Positions 62,315 through 64,000 of a stretch of DNA of 64,000 nt are shown here, piece after piece. The stretch spans positions 203,501 to 267,500 of the forward strand of contig NZ_CP060092.1 in the NCBI RefSeq assembly GCF_014217335.1, in the 5' to 3' direction. The first letter of the stretch is position 1; every line of letters starts with the position of its first letter. A program made the position numbers and the translations under genes. This DNA comes from Teredinibacter purpureus (lineage in GTDB: Bacteria; Pseudomonadota; Gammaproteobacteria; Pseudomonadales; Cellvibrionaceae). The notes beneath the pieces are model-generated. The model was not told the DNA's origin. It did no database searches and worked only from the letters and a program-made list of their open reading frames with translations.

Positions 62315-64000
62315 TTAAAATTGCCACTCTCCGCCAAGCAGTAACTCTCGCCCTCGGTTTGGTAGGCCTTCGCTGAAAGGTGCCCCAACGGGTGGGGTAA
62401 AATAATCATTCCCTGCAATGTTTTTTACTTGAAGAAAAATATTCCATTGTTCCGACAAGCCATACTGTACTTTTCCATTAAGCACCCAATAAGTGTCGAG
62501 TGATACTTGATCGCCACCCATACCATAGAACGCTCTGTTTCCTCGGTACACCGCGCTTACATTTGCATTCCACGATTGCCGTTGGTAATTAATAACGCCA
62601 CTGGCCAGCACCCCAGCTTCACGCAATGAATTTTCAGGTTTATTTAGTAACCGGGTATACGTACCTTTTAATAACCACTCTCGATTGAGTTCATGAGATA
62701 TTTCAAACTCTATCCCTTTCGAAAACTCATCACCGTCTATATTGCGATATTCTAACTGGCCACCACTACCCGCCACCAATTCAATACTATCTTGAAAGCG
62801 GTTTTCAAAATATCCCCATGTCAGCTCCGTATGTTGCCACTGACCATAGCCGATTAATTCCCAGGTATTTACCGTTTCGGGAGTGACACTTAGGTTGCCC
62901 ACGGCCGGAGCATTCACTAAGTTCAATTCATTTTCGGCCGGTGCTCGAAAGGCTTCACCGTATAATAATTTGAGGCTATAGGAATCACCAAACTCTTGTA
63001 CTAGCCCTATTCTTGGGCTCACTTGCTCACCGATCTCGTCAAACCGATCGTAGCGCAACCCAAACGTAAGGTGTGATTTTTCCCAAAGGTCACGTTGATA
63101 CTGGCTATAGGCACCCCAAATATTCCGTGACGTAGCTAGTTGCGCAACCGATACAATAGAAACGTCGTCTGAATAACGGATGGGTAACTCATTACGCCCA
63201 AGCGCGCCTAAATCGAAATTCGCTTTACCCGTTAGCTCCGGCACATCCAAATGTCTAAACTCAAACCCGAATTGTAAATTTGCGTCCGCCGCTAGCGTCC
63301 AATCTACGTGCCACTGCGCTCGCGACTCACTAAAGCCCTCAAAGAAGCCCCGCTGTATCAACGGCTCAGCGCTACTCGGCTCACTTATAAGCTCGAAAGC
63401 AGAAGGCGGGCTGCGTTGCATACGTACATCGGTAGTTGAATAACTGTGCCCTAGCCACACATATGATTCAAGGCTGTGCCATGAGAACGCTTGTTTTAAC
63501 GACAGCGAGGCCAATGAGGACTTACGGTAATTAATGCCGTTAGCAGGGCTCGTAATGCTCACAAAATTGTCAGCCTGATTTTCGCTGTATTGCGCCTGAA
63601 TGAGAGTGTCGTACCACTGGTACTTAAGATTAAATTCCGCCCGCTGCCGAGGGTCATCGGTATTGGCATACCCAGAATTAAAGATATCCGGCACGGTATA
63701 ATCTTCACCGGAATCGGCTTCAACATTTCCGTAAAAATCTAAATGCCCGCCCAATAAACGCTTCGACGCGAATGCATAGGCATTTTTTCGATTGAAGCTA
63801 CCTACGCTTGCACCCACTCGATTAACGCCCGAGCGGCTCACAATATTAATAACACCCATCATGGCATTGGAGCCATAAATAGCCGCACCAGGGCCACGAA
63901 TAAACTCAACCGTCTCGATTTGCTTAAGAGAAAAGGAAGGCACAACAACCGCAGCGCCATTGGATCGTGCATCGTCAATACGGTGTCCATCGAGCATAAT
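62315..64000 (-). CDS. TonB-dependent receptor (CirA/FepA/BtuB type), 5' end outside the window
   Basis: 562 codons are visible from the right edge to the stop. The first visible residues (IMLDGHRIDDARSNG, then VEFIRGPGAAIYGSNAMMGV, INIVSR) are the middle of the plug domain, so the signal peptide and the plug start lie beyond 64000. The barrel follows with a normal end (NIAGNDYFTPPVGAP, RELLLGGEWQF with terminal Phe). The compact plug motifs resemble colicin I/ferric-enterobactin receptors. It is convergent with the nitrate-type operon, separated by a terminator. Ligand unknown. Confidence 0.9.
   Translation of the reverse strand: MMLDGHRIDDARSNGAAVVVPSFSLKQIETVEFIRGPGAAIYGSNAMMGVINIVSRSGVNRVGASVGSFNRKNAYAFASKRLLGGHLDFYGNVEADSGEDYTVPDIFNSGYANTDDPRQRAEFNLKYQWYDTLIQAQYSENQADNFVSITSPANGINYRKSSLASLSLKQAFSWHSLESYVWLGHSYSTTDVRMQRSPPSAFELISEPSSAEPLIQRGFFEGFSESRAQWHVDWTLAADANLQFGFEFRHLDVPELTGKANFDLGALGRNELPIRYSDDVSIVSVAQLATSRNIWGAYSQYQRDLWEKSHLTFGLRYDRFDEIGEQVSPRIGLVQEFGDSYSLKLLYGEAFRAPAENELNLVNAPAVGNLSVTPETVNTWELIGYGQWQHTELTWGYFENRFQDSIELVAGSGGQLEYRNIDGDEFSKGIEFEISHELNREWLLKGTYTRLLNKPENSLREAGVLASGVINYQRQSWNANVSAVYRGNRAFYGMGGDQVSLDTYWVLNGKVQYGLSEQWNIFLQVKNIAGNDYFTPPVGAPFSEGLPNRGRELLLGGEWQF

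Overview
The window reads as a chromosomal segment of a marine-type, plant-polysaccharide-degrading gammaproteobacterium, most like the Cellvibrionaceae (Saccharophagus/Teredinibacter/Cellvibrio relatives). This rests on serine-rich linkers in secreted enzymes, paired CBM10-like modules, a CE15 glucuronoyl esterase, GH53 galactanases, TonB receptors with a FecI/FecR pair, and a stand-alone second EF-G. No database search was possible, so taxonomy is inference. No rRNA, tRNA, CRISPR array or insertion sequence was recognised.

1-12 kb: an extracellular contractile injection system (eCIS, phage-tail-like) operon on the minus strand. In transcription order it holds two small unknown proteins, sheath, tube, a T4-type baseplate/hub chaperone-like protein, a low-complexity unknown, a DUF4255/Pvc16-like cap protein, an AAA+ ATPase, a CIS tube-initiator/adaptor protein, and a baseplate protein cut by the window edge. 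A divergent gene encodes a sigma-54 enhancer-binding protein. A well-matched -24/-12 (sigma-54) promoter lies just upstream of the first eCIS gene, so the particle is probably switched on by its neighbour.

12-23 kb: an ABC exporter; a secreted CBM10-CBM10-GH134-type beta-mannanase; a FecR/FecI/TonB-receptor cell-surface signalling set; and a secreted glucuronoyl esterase with two binding modules. 22.8-24.9 kb is a decayed patch: a DegV gene with two in-frame stops, and two DJ-1/PfpI-type gene remnants abutting head to head.

25-33 kb: a beta-1,4-galactan utilisation operon on the minus strand (two GH53 endo-galactanases, GH2 lipoprotein beta-galactosidase, MFS sugar transporter, LacI regulator). 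Palindromes of the form GTAA(A/C)CG(T/G)TTAC occur upstream of the mannanase, the esterase and the 44-47 kb TonB receptor, and in imperfect form upstream of the GH53 genes. They suggest a LacI-type carbohydrate regulon spread over the window.

34-49 kb: a TPR protein, a DesK/DesR-like two-component pair, small conserved proteins, a second EF-G with a CRP-like site upstream, a three-gene operon (YtkA/FixH-like, MauG-type dihaem peroxidase, DoxX-like), a DUF805 protein, a large TonB receptor, a rhomboid protease and a LysE exporter.

49-56 kb: a minus-strand cluster with a Tle1-like DUF2235 hydrolase, a class 3 lipase and several small lipoproteins or membrane proteins, reminiscent of lipase effectors with envelope immunity proteins. 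56-62 kb: a periplasmic solute-binding-like protein followed by a nitrate/bicarbonate/taurine-type ABC transporter whose two ATPases are fused. The window ends inside another TonB receptor.
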